DNA of 64,000 nt from JAFKFH01 sp017307375 (GCA_965229335.1 OZ245874.1:3782001-3846000), one strand, 5' to 3'; shown: positions 36,139 through 45,598, counted from the stretch's first letter. Notes: a model not told the origin generated them from the sequence alone. Translations and numbers: made by a program.

Positions 36139-38228
36139 TCCGCGCCCGCGGGACGTCGGCGCACGGCATCTGGGCGTGGATCGCAGTCGGCGCGGTCGCC
36201 GTGCTGGCCCTGCCCTGGTACCGGCTGGATGCTGCCGGCGGCCCGCTGCCGCTGATCGCCCATGGCCTGGGCGGGCGCTTCTGGCTGTTGCCGCTGGTCG
36301 TACCGCTGATCGGCGCCACCGCAGCACGCAACCGGCCGCGCTGGCTCACCGCCGCTGGCGGCGCAGGCCTCGCTTGGCTTCTGGTGCAGGGCTTCGCCAT
36401 CGGCGGCCAGCCTGGGCTGGGCTGGGGCGCGCTGGTCTATGCGCTGGCTGCGACGATGCTTGCCGCCTATGGCCTGGCACGGCAGGGATGGTGCAAGGGC
36501 GACGCCTTCACCGTCGGCGCCGTTGCCCTGGTCTGCGGTTCGATCCTGGTGTTCGTCGGGTTTCCGGTGGCCACCATCCTGGTATCGGCCTTCCAGGACC
36601 CGGACGGTCAGGCCGATTTCCTGCGGTTCGCCGACCAGATCGCCGACAGTTCGATCTGGGGTCTGGCCTGCCTGTCCGGCGGGCGGGCCTGCGGGGTTGC
36701 CTGGAATTCGCTGGCGCTGGCCGTCGTGGTCGGTGTGCTCTCGACGCTGTTGGGCCTCGCCTTCGCGCTGATCTCGGCGCGCAGCCGGTTTCCGTTCCCG
36801 CGGATCCTCAAGGTCATGTCCGTGCTGCCGGTGATAACGCCGCCGTTTGTCATCGGCCTTGCGTTGATCCTGCTGTTCGGCCGTGTCGGTATGGTCACGG
36901 TGGCGCTGCGCGACTGGCTCGGCATCCCGGCCAGCCGCTGGATCTACGGCATGCCGGGCCTGACCATTGCCCAGCTGCTGGCCTTCACGCCGATTTCCTA
37001 TCTCGTCCTGCTCGGTGTCCTGCAGGGGGTAAGCCCCAGCATGGAGGAAGCGTCGCAGACCTTGCGCGCCGGGCGCTGGATGACTTTCCGGCGCGTCACC
37101 TGGCCGTTGATCCGGCCTGGTCTTGCCAACGCGTTCCTGATCGCCTTCATCGAGAGTCTCGCCGATTTCGGCAATCCGATGATGATCGGCGGCAACTTCC
37201 GGGTTCTCTCCACATCGATCTATTTCGCGGTTGTGGGGGCGGCCCATGACCAGGGCAAGGCGGCCGTGCTGGCCATCGTGTTGCTCGCCTTCACCTTGAC
37301 CGCCTTCCTGGCCCAGCGGCTGTGGCTCGGCCGGCGCAGCTACGTGACGGTGGCGGGCAAGGGGGATTCCGGCCTGCCGCTGCCGCTGGCCCGGCCGCTT
37401 CATGTCGCCTGCCTGGCCATCGTCCTGCCGTGGCTTGCCCTGACGGCCGCAGTCTACGGCGTCATCCTGGTCGGCGGCTTCGTCAAGGCGGTGGGCACCG
37501 ACCCGACCCCGACGCTCGAATACGTCATGACCGCGTTCGCCATCAAGCAGGGGGCCGGCGGCTGGTTCCTCGCCGGCTCGGCCTGGTCGTCGCTGCTGAC
37601 GACGCTGCAGGTGGCGTTGCTGGCGATGCCGCTGACCGCCGGGCTCGGCATTCTCACTGCCTATCTGCTGAACCGTCAGAACTTTGCCGGCCGGGCCACC
37701 TTCGAATTCCTGACGATGATGTCCTTTGCCATCCCCGGCACGGTGATCGGGGTCAGCTACATCCTCGCGTTCAACGTGCCGCCGTTCGAACTGACCGGCA
37801 CGGCGGTGATCCTGATCATCGCCTTCGTGTTCCGCAACATGCCGGTCGGCATCCGCGCCGGCATCGCCAATCTCTCGCAGGTCGATCGCAGTCTCGACGA
37901 AGCCTCGCTGACGCTGGGGGCACGGTCGGCGACGACGCTGCGTCGCGTCATCCTGCCGATCCTGCGGCCGGCCATCGCGACCTCGATGGTCTATGCCTTT
38001 GTCCGCGCGGTAACCTCGGTCAGCGCGGTCATCTTCCTGATCTCAGGCGAATACAACCTCGCGACCGTCTACATCGTCGGCCGCGCCGAGTTCGGCGAAT
38101 ACGGCCTCGCGATCGTCTATTCGGCGGTACTGATCGTGATCATGGTAAGTGCGCTGCTGCTGATCCAGGCGCTGGTGGGCGAACGCCGCATCGGCCGCCG
38201 CACAGCCCCTCAGGTGGTGAAGGCATGA
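36135..38228 (+). CDS. fused two-domain ABC permease (AfuB/FbpB type)
   Basis: 697 aa with about twelve helices and two binding-protein-dependent permease domains, each with an EAA loop (MEEASQTLRAGRWMTFRRVT and LDEASLTLGARSATTLRRVI). One chain therefore supplies both halves of the channel, as in FbpB and AfuB. ATGA overlaps at both ends with its neighbours. About 130 extra residues at the N-terminus form additional hydrophobic helices. Confidence 0.87.
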   Translation: MIRARGTSAHGIWAWIAVGAVAVLALPWYRLDAAGGPLPLIAHGLGGRFWLLPLVVPLIGATAARNRPRWLTAAGGAGLAWLLVQGFAIGGQPGLGWGALVYALAATMLAAYGLARQGWCKGDAFTVGAVALVCGSILVFVGFPVATILVSAFQDPDGQADFLRFADQIADSSIWGLACLSGGRACGVAWNSLALAVVVGVLSTLLGLAFALISARSRFPFPRILKVMSVLPVITPPFVIGLALILLFGRVGMVTVALRDWLGIPASRWIYGMPGLTIAQLLAFTPISYLVLLGVLQGVSPSMEEASQTLRAGRWMTFRRVTWPLIRPGLANAFLIAFIESLADFGNPMMIGGNFRVLSTSIYFAVVGAAHDQGKAAVLAIVLLAFTLTAFLAQRLWLGRRSYVTVAGKGDSGLPLPLARPLHVACLAIVLPWLALTAAVYGVILVGGFVKAVGTDPTPTLEYVMTAFAIKQGAGGWFLAGSAWSSLLTTLQVALLAMPLTAGLGILTAYLLNRQNFAGRATFEFLTMMSFAIPGTVIGVSYILAFNVPPFELTGTAVILIIAFVFRNMPVGIRAGIANLSQVDRSLDEASLTLGARSATTLRRVILPILRPAIATSMVYAFVRAVTSVSAVIFLISGEYNLATVYIVGRAEFGEYGLAIVYSAVLIVIMVSALLLIQALVGERRIGRRTAPQVVKA

Positions 38229-39289
38229 CCGTTCCTGCCGTCGAATTCCAGCATGTCACCAAGCGCTACGGCGCGGTTACGGCCGTCGCCGATGTCAGTT
38301 TCACGATCGCGCGCGGCACGCTGGTGACGCTGCTCGGGCCCTCTGGCTGCGGCAAGACCTCGACCCTGCGGCTGATCGCGGGTCTCGAACATCCGAGCGA
38401 GGGGCGGGTCCTGATCGACGGCCAGGATGTCACCCTGGCCTCGGCGGCGGAACGCGACGTCAGCATGGTGTTCCAGTCCTACGCGCTATTTCCCCACATG
38501 ACGGTGCTGGAGAATGTCTGCTACGGCCTCGTGGCCTCGGGCATGCGTCGGTCAGACGCCGCGGCGCAGGCCGCCGACAAGCTGGCCCTGGTCGGCCTTG
38601 CCGGCTATGAGCGGCGCCTGCCCAGCGAACTTTCGGGCGGCCAGCAGCAGCGCGTCGCCGTGGCCCGCGCCATCGTCCTCGAGCCCAAGGTGCTATTGTT
38701 CGACGAGCCGCTCTCCAATCTCGATGCCAAGCTGCGTCGGCGGGTCCGCGAAGACATACGTGACCTGCAGCAGGCCCTCGGCCTCACGGTGGTCTATGTC
38801 ACCCACGACCAGGAGGAGGCGCTGGCGGTTTCCGACCGCATCGTCGTCATGCATGCGGCGGTGGTCGTCCAGGATGGAAGCCCACGCGAACTCTACGAAC
38901 AGCCGCAAAGCCGGTTCATCGCCGACTTCATCGGCAATGCCAACCTGCTGCCGGTGGTCATCGAGCAGGTCGAAGGGCCGAATGCGCGCGTGCGCCTGGG
39001 CAGCATGACCCTCGATCTGGCCCATCGGGGCCTCGGACCGGGACGCGCCGAGCTGGCGATCCGTCCGCAGGGGTTCAGCTTGTACCGGCGTCCGGCCGGC
39101 GACGGCGAAATCGCCGGGCGCATCGCCAAGGCCGCTTATCTCGGCAGCCACATCGAATACGTGGTCCGCCTGGAGGGTGTCGACGGCGATCTCCTGGTTT
39201 CCGATCCCGACGTCGCCCGCCCCCTGGCGGCCGGCGCCGCGGTGGCGGTGGCGATTGCGGCTGACGCGGCCGTGATCGTCCCGGCATAG
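38225..39289 (+). CDS. ABC transporter ATP-binding protein (AfuC/FbpC type)
   Basis: 354 aa, ATG overlapping the permease stop. Walker A GPSGCGKTS, Q-loop VFQSYALFPHM, signature LSGGQQQRVAV, Walker B LLFDEPLSNLD, H-loop VTHDQEE, then a TOBE-like C-terminal domain. Completes the importer encoded by the two preceding genes. Confidence 0.87.
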   Translation: MTVPAVEFQHVTKRYGAVTAVADVSFTIARGTLVTLLGPSGCGKTSTLRLIAGLEHPSEGRVLIDGQDVTLASAAERDVSMVFQSYALFPHMTVLENVCYGLVASGMRRSDAAAQAADKLALVGLAGYERRLPSELSGGQQQRVAVARAIVLEPKVLLFDEPLSNLDAKLRRRVREDIRDLQQALGLTVVYVTHDQEEALAVSDRIVVMHAAVVVQDGSPRELYEQPQSRFIADFIGNANLLPVVIEQVEGPNARVRLGSMTLDLAHRGLGPGRAELAIRPQGFSLYRRPAGDGEIAGRIAKAAYLGSHIEYVVRLEGVDGDLLVSDPDVARPLAAGAAVAVAIAADAAVIVPA

Positions 39290-39353
39290 ACAACGCACTG
39301 CCGGCTGCCTAGTTTCCGTAGGTGGATATCGGCGGTGCAAGGATCGGAATGCA

Positions 39354-40157
39354 GTGGCGTACTCGCTTGCGGGATGGCTCGACTGCCTGGGGGTGAGCGC
39401 CAGGAAGAAGCGCGAGGGGGGCATGATCCCCGCGCCCGCGGCCGTGCCCGACGACGTGATCCTCTATGCGATCGGCGACATCCACGGCCACAGCGGTCTG
39501 CTCCGCGTTCTGATCGACCGGATCGTCGACCATGCCGGCGTGCATGCCCGGGGCCGCCGGCCGGTGCTGATCTATCTTGGCGACTATATCGATCGCGGCC
39601 CCGACAGCCGCGGGACGGTCGATCTCGTGCTTGATCCGCCGCGGGGCTTTGCCGTCCATGCGCTGCTCGGCAATCACGAACAGGCGATGCTCGCTTTCCT
39701 CGACGGTCCTGAGGCGGGCCAGCACTGGGTGCGCTGGAGCCCGGCGACACTATCGAGCTATGGCCTGCCCCGCGCGGCGGCAGCCGTGTCTGATGAAGCG
39801 GGCCGGCGCGATTTGCGCGATGCGCTGCTGGCGGCGCTGCCCGTGGCGCATCTCGATTTCTATCGCGGCCTCGCGGCGATGACCGTCTATGGCGGCTATG
39901 CCTTCGTTCATGCCGGCGTCAGGCCGGGTGTTCCGCTGCACGCCCAGACCAGCGACGATCTCGTCTGGATCCGCGAACCCTTCCTCGACTGGCCTGCGCC
40001 GTTCGAGAAGGTGATCGTCCACGGTCATTCGATCAACGATCGGCCGGTCATTCGCCGCAATCGGATCGGTATCGATACCGGTGCCTATTCGACCGGGGTG
40101 CTGACCGCGCTGGCCCTGGCCGGCGACGAGATGGACGTGCTGCAGGTCGGCGCCTAA
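39354..40157 (+). CDS. PPP-family metallophosphatase
   Basis: 267 aa from GTG 39354; ATG 39423, preceded by GAGGGGGG, is an alternative that would remove 23 residues. The serine/threonine phosphatase/ApaH-type motifs are AIGDIHGH, LGDYIDRGP, LLGNHE, FVHAGV and VHGHS. Substrate may be a phosphoprotein or a dinucleotide polyphosphate. It follows the importer by 65 bases on the same strand and could be co-transcribed, but a role in the inositol locus is only a possibility. Its stop overlaps that of the convergent gene. Confidence 0.75.
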   Translation: MAYSLAGWLDCLGVSARKKREGGMIPAPAAVPDDVILYAIGDIHGHSGLLRVLIDRIVDHAGVHARGRRPVLIYLGDYIDRGPDSRGTVDLVLDPPRGFAVHALLGNHEQAMLAFLDGPEAGQHWVRWSPATLSSYGLPRAAAAVSDEAGRRDLRDALLAALPVAHLDFYRGLAAMTVYGGYAFVHAGVRPGVPLHAQTSDDLVWIREPFLDWPAPFEKVIVHGHSINDRPVIRRNRIGIDTGAYSTGVLTALALAGDEMDVLQVGA

Positions 40158-41512
40158 CTTGACCCCAGTCGCCGGTTGAGCAGGGCCAGCCGGCCCTGCG
40201 CGCCTTCGACACTCAGCAGCAGCACGGTGATCAGGTTCGGGTCGGCGAGCTTGGCGTCGGGGAAATGGTCAAGCGCTGCCTGGCGGATGGCCGACAGCCG
40301 GTCGCCCAGCTGATGCAGCAGGCTGGCATCCAGCCGGTCGCCGGCGGCCGCATCGCGCGCCTCGACCTCGATCAGCGCGACATCCTTGATCCGGTCGCGG
40401 TAGAAGGCATCGTCGGTCTCCGGTTCCTCCGGCTTGGCCGGCGGTCCCTTGAACCACTTGTAGACGACCAGCACCGTCGACATCACCGACATGACCAGAC
40501 CGAACCAGTTCTTCAACTTGTCGAGTGTCTTCGACGACAGCAGCGGGTCGTTGCGGTCGATATAGGCGACGGTGCCCGCCGATACCGGATAGGCCGCGGC
40601 CTCGTTGATCCGCGCCTCGTCGAGCGTGATGCGCGCCCGCGTCGCGACGTTGGGGCTGTAGAGGGTTTCGAGCAACTGGAAGACGGCGTGGGAATCGACG
40701 TGCCGGTTGGCCACGAGATGCAGACGGACCCCTACCGTGGTAATGTCGGCAGGTGGTACCGCAGGTTCAATCCGGTAGGTGTAGCCGGGAATGGTCCCCT
40801 GGGCGACCCAGCCCATGCGCAGGGCCAGCGAATTCGGGAAGGGCAGTTCCAGCAGGCGATAGCCCCGCTCGCTCACCATGAATTCGGCGATGTAGGAGGG
40901 CAGCAGCGAATTGTCGAGAACGACATCGGGCAGCTTGTCGGGCCGGGTGGTGATCAGCTCCTCGGCATCCATCGTCGTGGCGAAATAGTCGACGCCGGCC
41001 TCGAATCCGGAAAACTTGAGCACCGTCAGGCCGATCGAGCGCAGCGCCCCCTTCGGGGGGCCGAGATTGACGACCTTGCCCCGGATATCCTTGACCGCCT
41101 GGATTTCGGGCCGGACCAGGGCGTGCAGCAGCTCGGGCGATACGTTCGAGACATGGACGATATTGTCGAAGGTCTCGTCGTAACCCCCGACCACGACCAG
41201 CGCCGCGTCGATCTCGCCCCTGGAGACGCGAGCCAGCGCGTCGAGCGTGCCGTAGGTCGGCTCGACCTTCAGGTCGAGGCCGTGATGATGGCCCTCGTCC
41301 TGCAGGATGCGGGCGAGCTGGTGGCGGTTGGAGACGAACTCGCCGCCACTGATGGTCAACTGATAGTGCCGCGGCAGCAGCTGGTAGACGAAATTGCCGG
41401 CGACGACGACGAGGGCCACGGCCAGCAGCCCGGCCGCAGCCTGCCGGACCCAGCGGTTGCGCTGGGCCCAGTCGAGAGCCTGGTTGAGCAGGCGATCGGA
41501 TTCATCGGCCAT
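40154..41512 (-). CDS. membrane-anchored TAXI-type binding protein with cytoplasmic tail
   Basis: 452 aa from ATG 41512. Transmembrane helix near residues 25-46, then a TAXI/TRAP-type solute-binding domain (LTISGGEFVSNRHQLARIL; GEIDAALVVVGGYD; VVNLGPPKGALRSIGLTVL), a second helix near 333-356 (WFGLVMSVMSTVLVVYKWF) and about 95 residues of cytoplasmic helices. No TRAP permease lies nearby. Both tails inside the cell and a ligand domain outside is the shape of a sensor or scaffold rather than of a free binding protein. Last gene of a three-gene operon of binding-like proteins. Confidence 0.72.
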   Translation of the reverse strand: MADESDRLLNQALDWAQRNRWVRQAAAGLLAVALVVVAGNFVYQLLPRHYQLTISGGEFVSNRHQLARILQDEGHHHGLDLKVEPTYGTLDALARVSRGEIDAALVVVGGYDETFDNIVHVSNVSPELLHALVRPEIQAVKDIRGKVVNLGPPKGALRSIGLTVLKFSGFEAGVDYFATTMDAEELITTRPDKLPDVVLDNSLLPSYIAEFMVSERGYRLLELPFPNSLALRMGWVAQGTIPGYTYRIEPAVPPADITTVGVRLHLVANRHVDSHAVFQLLETLYSPNVATRARITLDEARINEAAAYPVSAGTVAYIDRNDPLLSSKTLDKLKNWFGLVMSVMSTVLVVYKWFKGPPAKPEEPETDDAFYRDRIKDVALIEVEARDAAAGDRLDASLLHQLGDRLSAIRQAALDHFPDAKLADPNLITVLLLSVEGAQGRLALLNRRLGSS

Positions 41513-42333
41513 CAGTAGACCCTCAGCAAACCGCCCTTCGCCAGCATCGCCTGGACCTGTTCGGTCCGGGTGAAGGCCAGGAAACGGTCGATGGTCGGAT
41601 TGGGTGGGCCGAGCGTGACGTAGTAATAGGGCCAGGCGAAGGGATAACTGCCGGACAGCATCGTTTCGCGCGACAGCGGCACGCCGGCGATGGCGAGCGG
41701 CCGGACATCGGGTGTCAGATCCTCCCAGCCGCAAAAGCCCAGCGCGTCGGGGTTGGCCGCGACCGCCTTGATCATTTCCTCATCCGAGCCGACATAGGCC
41801 GCCACGTTCTTGAAGGGTTCGTGATGGCCCAGAACCGTCTCGACCGCCTCGGCGCGATCGGTCGGGTCGCCGCCGCGGCGGTCGATCAGGTCGATCTCGG
41901 TGTCGCCGCCGCCGAACATGCCCCAGTTGCCCTGCCGGCCTTCCATGATCTCACGCAGGTCTTCGCGGGTGACCGACTGGATCGGATTCTTCGGATTGAC
42001 GATCAGGGCCACCGCATCCTTGGCGACGAGATGCAGGCGCAGCCGTGGATCGTCGTCATGACGGCTCAACTCCTGGCTGATCGCGGCAATGTCGATCAGC
42101 CCGCGCTTCAGCGCCAGCAGCGCGGGGTAGGAGCCGCCCCCCTCGCAGACCACGTCGATGTCGCTGTTTTCCTGTTCGAACAACGCTTCGATGTCGCGGT
42201 TGTAAGGCAGCATACGGCCAGATCCGGCAACGATCAGCGCGTTGCGGTGCACGACGTCGCGCGAGAACGGCCAGCGCCAGCCGGCAATCAGCGGCGCGGC
42301 GGCGGCCAAGCCCAGGGCGCGGCGCCGGTTCAT
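41512..42333 (-). CDS. PstS-like phosphate/anion-binding protein
   Basis: 273 aa with a twin-arginine-like N-terminus (MNRRRALGLAAAAPLIAG). PBP-like domain: IVAGSGRMLPYNRDIEALFE, CEGGGSYPALLALKRGLIDI, and IVNPKNPIQSVTREDLREIM, as in PstS-family proteins. No pst permease or ATPase is adjacent. Overlaps both neighbours. Confidence 0.75.
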   Translation of the reverse strand: MNRRRALGLAAAAPLIAGWRWPFSRDVVHRNALIVAGSGRMLPYNRDIEALFEQENSDIDVVCEGGGSYPALLALKRGLIDIAAISQELSRHDDDPRLRLHLVAKDAVALIVNPKNPIQSVTREDLREIMEGRQGNWGMFGGGDTEIDLIDRRGGDPTDRAEAVETVLGHHEPFKNVAAYVGSDEEMIKAVAANPDALGFCGWEDLTPDVRPLAIAGVPLSRETMLSGSYPFAWPYYYVTLGPPNPTIDRFLAFTRTEQVQAMLAKGGLLRVY

Positions 42334-43154
42334 CGGGCGCCCTTCAGGCCGACCTCGGCCAGGATCCGCTGGCCCTTCGCGGCGTCGAGGGCGTAGGCCA
42401 CGAAGGCAGCGGTCGCTTCGCTCGGGTTCTGCGCGGTCGCCATCATCAATTCGATCATCGGCTGGTAGCTGCCGGCGAGGATCGTGGCCCGGCTGGGCGT
42501 GACGCCGTCGATGCCGAGCGGCTTGACCAGGCGGTGCATCTGGGCATGGGTGACATGGCCGATTGCCCCGGGTTCGGCGATGACGGCGGCCTGCATGCGC
42601 TCCAGATCGACGACCTTGGCCGAGGGCGTTAGAAAGCGCGGACCTTTGAGCACGTGGGTCTCCCAGACCTCGGCCGTGCCGCTGTCGGGCAGGTTTTCAT
42701 AGACGGTGATTGCCTGATCGGCACCGCCGACCGCCTGCCAGTTGCGAATCTCGCCCATATATATCCGTCGCAAGTCGTCGCGGGATATGCCGTCGACTGG
42801 ATTGCTGCGGTTGACCACGACCACCTCGGCATCCCAGCCGAGCGTCGATACCGCCAGGATTTTCCCCGGTTCGCCGGGCGGCAGCAGTTCCCGTGCGGTG
42901 AACAGGCCGATATCGGTCGAGCCGGTGAGGACCGCGCGCAGCGACCGGCGCGAATCCCGTTCCGCCACGGTCACGACGCTGCGCGGCATCTCGCGCATGT
43001 AGTTTTCCGCTATCCGGCGCACCACGCCGACCATCGCCCCGGTACCGACGATCTGGACGGCACTGATCTCGTCGGCAGCCGCCGATCCCAGCGCTGCCAG
43101 CCCGAGCGGCAGCGACAGCAAACCCTGCAACGTGATCCGGCGTGACGGCGTCAT
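42330..43154 (-). CDS. PstS-like substrate-binding protein
   Basis: 274 aa from ATG 43154 (ATG 43181 is an alternative). N-terminus MTPSRRITLQGLLSLPLGLA is signal-like with an Arg pair. VQIVGTGAMVGVVRRIAENY, LTGSTDIGLFTARELLP and VNRSNPVDGISRDDLRRIYM mark a phosphate-binding-protein-like fold. It is the first gene of the operon and a distant relative of the next one. Confidence 0.75.
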   Translation of the reverse strand: MTPSRRITLQGLLSLPLGLAALGSAAADEISAVQIVGTGAMVGVVRRIAENYMREMPRSVVTVAERDSRRSLRAVLTGSTDIGLFTARELLPPGEPGKILAVSTLGWDAEVVVVNRSNPVDGISRDDLRRIYMGEIRNWQAVGGADQAITVYENLPDSGTAEVWETHVLKGPRFLTPSAKVVDLERMQAAVIAEPGAIGHVTHAQMHRLVKPLGIDGVTPSRATILAGSYQPMIELMMATAQNPSEATAAFVAYALDAAKGQRILAEVGLKGAR

Positions 43155-43450
43155 CGATTCGTCCGAAAGATGGAATCGCATGACGGTAGTGCAGGGAGGG
43201 CGCGAGCGTAAGCCCGCAATCGCGCCGGTTTGCCGGCAACCCGGCGCCAGGCCGGTTGATTGCACAGGATCATCCGGCAACCAGGGCTTTGATGGCATCC
43301 GCCGAGCCGCTAGGATACGGCCGAGGTGGCGGGGAAGGGGCCGGATGCGACGGCCGTCATAGTTCGCGCGCGAGGCCGGGCCTATGGTCTTCAGGTCGAA
43401 CGCGGGTCACCGCCTGCCGATCGGCGTTTCTTACAGAAGAGGGGTACCCC
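43155..43450. other. divergent intergenic region, no gene seen
   Basis: 296 bases between two divergent genes. Both promoters must lie here but no clear consensus element was found. An open frame through it on the plus strand has unnatural composition. Confidence 0.5.
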
Positions 43451-44008
43451 ATGAAAAGATTCCTGTCCCGCGCCATGTTCGGCGCCGCCGTGCTGGGCGT
43501 GGCTGCGTTTGCAGCGGCGCCGGAAGCCCGTGCCGACTTCCTGCATGTGGTGCTGACCACCGAGACGATCGGCAACAAGGACCAGAGCCCGCCGCGCCGG
43601 GTCGACCTCTATGTGCCGACCGGCCAGGAGCGGCTGGGCACCGATCTGACGCCGTTCGTCTACAGCCGCAAGTTCAAGGAGAAGGAAAAGGGCGACTTCA
43701 TTACCCTCGATTCCGGCTCGGCGGGTCTGACGGTGCTGGCGCGGCTCGATTCCGACAACAAGACGGTCGAGGTGCTGGCCAACCATCGCGCCCTGACCGG
43801 GTTCGAGCAGCAGCAGTCGATCGAGACGTCTGATGATACCGCGCAGGGCGATCCGGTCGCGCTGAAGACCAAGCTCTATCCCCAGCAACCCTGGGAAATC
43901 GCCCGTTTCCAGGCGGTGATGGCCGGCAAGACGGTCTTGGACAGCTACCAGATCGAAGGGCGGCGCTTCAACATCCGCCTCGAAGTCGTGCCCAATATCG
44001 ATAACTGA
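43451..44008 (+). CDS. secreted protein of unknown function
   Basis: 185 aa from ATG 43451 (GAGGGG about six bases upstream). Signal peptide about 28 residues ending EARADF. The rest is mostly beta and polar, with no cysteines and no motif I recognise. It stands alone, followed by a strong GC hairpin shared with the convergent gene. Confidence 0.7.
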   Translation: MKRFLSRAMFGAAVLGVAAFAAAPEARADFLHVVLTTETIGNKDQSPPRRVDLYVPTGQERLGTDLTPFVYSRKFKEKEKGDFITLDSGSAGLTVLARLDSDNKTVEVLANHRALTGFEQQQSIETSDDTAQGDPVALKTKLYPQQPWEIARFQAVMAGKTVLDSYQIEGRRFNIRLEVVPNIDN

Positions 44009-44016
44009 TCGCGGCG

Positions 44017-44038
44017 GGGGGCGCCGTCGGGCGCCCCC
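44017..44038. terminator. bidirectional GC-rich hairpin between convergent genes
   Basis: GGGGGCGCC, loop GTCG, GGCGCCCCC: a perfect nine-base stem eight bases after the stop codon, with no T run. It lies between two converging genes and could end transcription from both sides. Confidence 0.55.
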
Positions 44039-44060
44039 ATAGCCGGCCTTGGCATCAAGC

Positions 44061-44777
44061 CTAGCCGACCAGGCCGATCCGCACCCGGCGATTGTGCCGG
44101 CCCTTGTTCTCGATCTTCAGGATTTTCAACGGGCGGCTCAGCCCTGTCGACGCCAGATGGGTGCCGCCGCAGGCCTGAGCGTCCAGCCCCGTGATCTCGA
44201 CGATGCGGATGCCCCCTTCGGCATCCGGCGGCGGGGCGACCGATCGGCTGCGGATCAGACCGGGTTCGGCCCGGGCCTCGTCGATTCCGACATAGCGGTA
44301 GCGGATGGCGAGGTCCTGGCGGACGATCTCGTTCATCTCGGCCTCGAGCGCGCGAAGACGGTCGTTGTCGGCATCCGGCAGGTCGAAATCCATCCGCGCC
44401 GTATTGTCGTCGTTCATCTGCGCCGAGGTGACCAGGGCGCCGTCGAACTTCTGGAAAACCAGGGCGTTCAGGACATGGGTTGCGGTATGCAACTCGGTCT
44501 GCATGCCGCGAAAACCCGCGTCGACCAGGGCTTCGACATGTCCATGCGGCGCGGCCGGCGTGTCGAGAATGTGCCAGTAGCCGTCTTCGCCGGCCTCGAA
44601 GCCGGTGACGCGGGCCTCTCCACCCTGCCAGCGCAGGATCCCGCGATCGGCGAGCTGGCCGCCGCCACCGGGGTGGAACGGGCTTGCCTGCAGCCGCACG
44701 GCACCGGGCCGGCTGTCGGCGACCACGGTTTCGAGGGTCAGGACATCGGGATGGTCGTGGCAGAAATAACGCGTCAT
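44061..44777 (-). CDS. alaX: alanyl-tRNA editing protein (AlaX)
   Basis: 238 aa. Stand-alone relative of the AlaRS editing domain: SPFHPGGGGQLADRG, Zn ligands in HTATHVLNAL and QACGGTHLASTG, and the C-terminal IENKGRHNRRVRI. It clears Ser or Gly from mis-charged tRNA-Ala in the cytoplasm. Length fits the AlaX-M class. Confidence 0.9.
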   Translation of the reverse strand: MTRYFCHDHPDVLTLETVVADSRPGAVRLQASPFHPGGGGQLADRGILRWQGGEARVTGFEAGEDGYWHILDTPAAPHGHVEALVDAGFRGMQTELHTATHVLNALVFQKFDGALVTSAQMNDDNTARMDFDLPDADNDRLRALEAEMNEIVRQDLAIRYRYVGIDEARAEPGLIRSRSVAPPPDAEGGIRIVEITGLDAQACGGTHLASTGLSRPLKILKIENKGRHNRRVRIGLVG

Positions 44778-44825
44778 GGCTTCCTCAGTTCGACGAAGAA
44801 CGGGCAGCCTGCCGCGATCGAGGCC

Positions 44826-45596
44826 TCAGGTATTGGCGACGATTGCGGCGACGTCAACCCGGCCTGCCCGGATCGAGAGTGGCCAGGAAATCGTCCGTCG
44901 CGCCTGTGGATCGCCCCAGGCGCGTTCCAGTGCCGGGGCAATTCCCGCCAGGACCGAGGTGCCGAGAGCCCGGTCGGCCGCTTTCACGCCGGACCATGTC
45001 GCGAGATAGGCCAGCATTTGCCCGAAGGTCCAGTCGAGCGTCATCGCGATTTCGGGCAACACGATATCGTCGAGCGGGAACAGCACATCGCGATACCCAT
45101 TGGTGACCAGCCAGCGTTCCGCCGGCCAGTAGTCGCGCAGCGTCTCGTCATGGAAATGGCGCAAGAGCGGATCGAGGTCTGGCGAGACCGCGATCGAGCC
45201 ATAGGAAACCAGTGCCGCGAGGGCCCCGGGGCGGGCGACCCGCGCGACTTCCCGCCAGAACGCCGGCAGGTCGAACCAGTGCGCGGCCTGGGCGGCGACC
45301 ACGAGGTCGGCTGACTGATCGTCGAGCCCGCTGCGCTCGGCCGGTGCCACCCGATAGGTCACGCCTTGATGGGCAATGGCGTGCGCGATCTGTTCGGCGG
45401 ACGCATCGGTGGCCACCACCCGGTCGAAATGCGCCGCCAGCAGAACCGACAACTGTCCGGATCCGCAACCGCAGTCGAGGGCAAGGGCGCGGCCGCCGGC
45501 ATGCCGGGCCAGCAAGGCGGCCAGTGCCGGCGGGTAGCTGGGCCGCGCCGCCGCATAGTCGGCGGCGTGGCCCGAGAAGTGATCCTTGAAGCTCAC
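44826..45596 (-). CDS. class I SAM-dependent methyltransferase
   Basis: 256 aa. SAM motif I ALDCGCGSGQLSVLLA near residue 40, acidic residue after strand 2 in VVATDASAEQI, and DLVVAAQAAHWFDLPAFWRE for the motif typical of the Methyltransf_11 group (relatives of yeast Tmt1/YHR209W). Substrate unknown. Three bases from the GST gene. Confidence 0.82.
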   Translation of the reverse strand: MSFKDHFSGHAADYAAARPSYPPALAALLARHAGGRALALDCGCGSGQLSVLLAAHFDRVVATDASAEQIAHAIAHQGVTYRVAPAERSGLDDQSADLVVAAQAAHWFDLPAFWREVARVARPGALAALVSYGSIAVSPDLDPLLRHFHDETLRDYWPAERWLVTNGYRDVLFPLDDIVLPEIAMTLDWTFGQMLAYLATWSGVKAADRALGTSVLAGIAPALERAWGDPQARRTISWPLSIRAGRVDVAAIVANT

Positions 45597-45598
45597 CG

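Noticed and set aside
35110..39289. Fe(III) or 2-aminoethylphosphonate importer
   Set aside because: This is the default family label, but no iron-type tyrosine pair or phosphonate genes are seen, and the context is inositol catabolism; kept only as an alternative.
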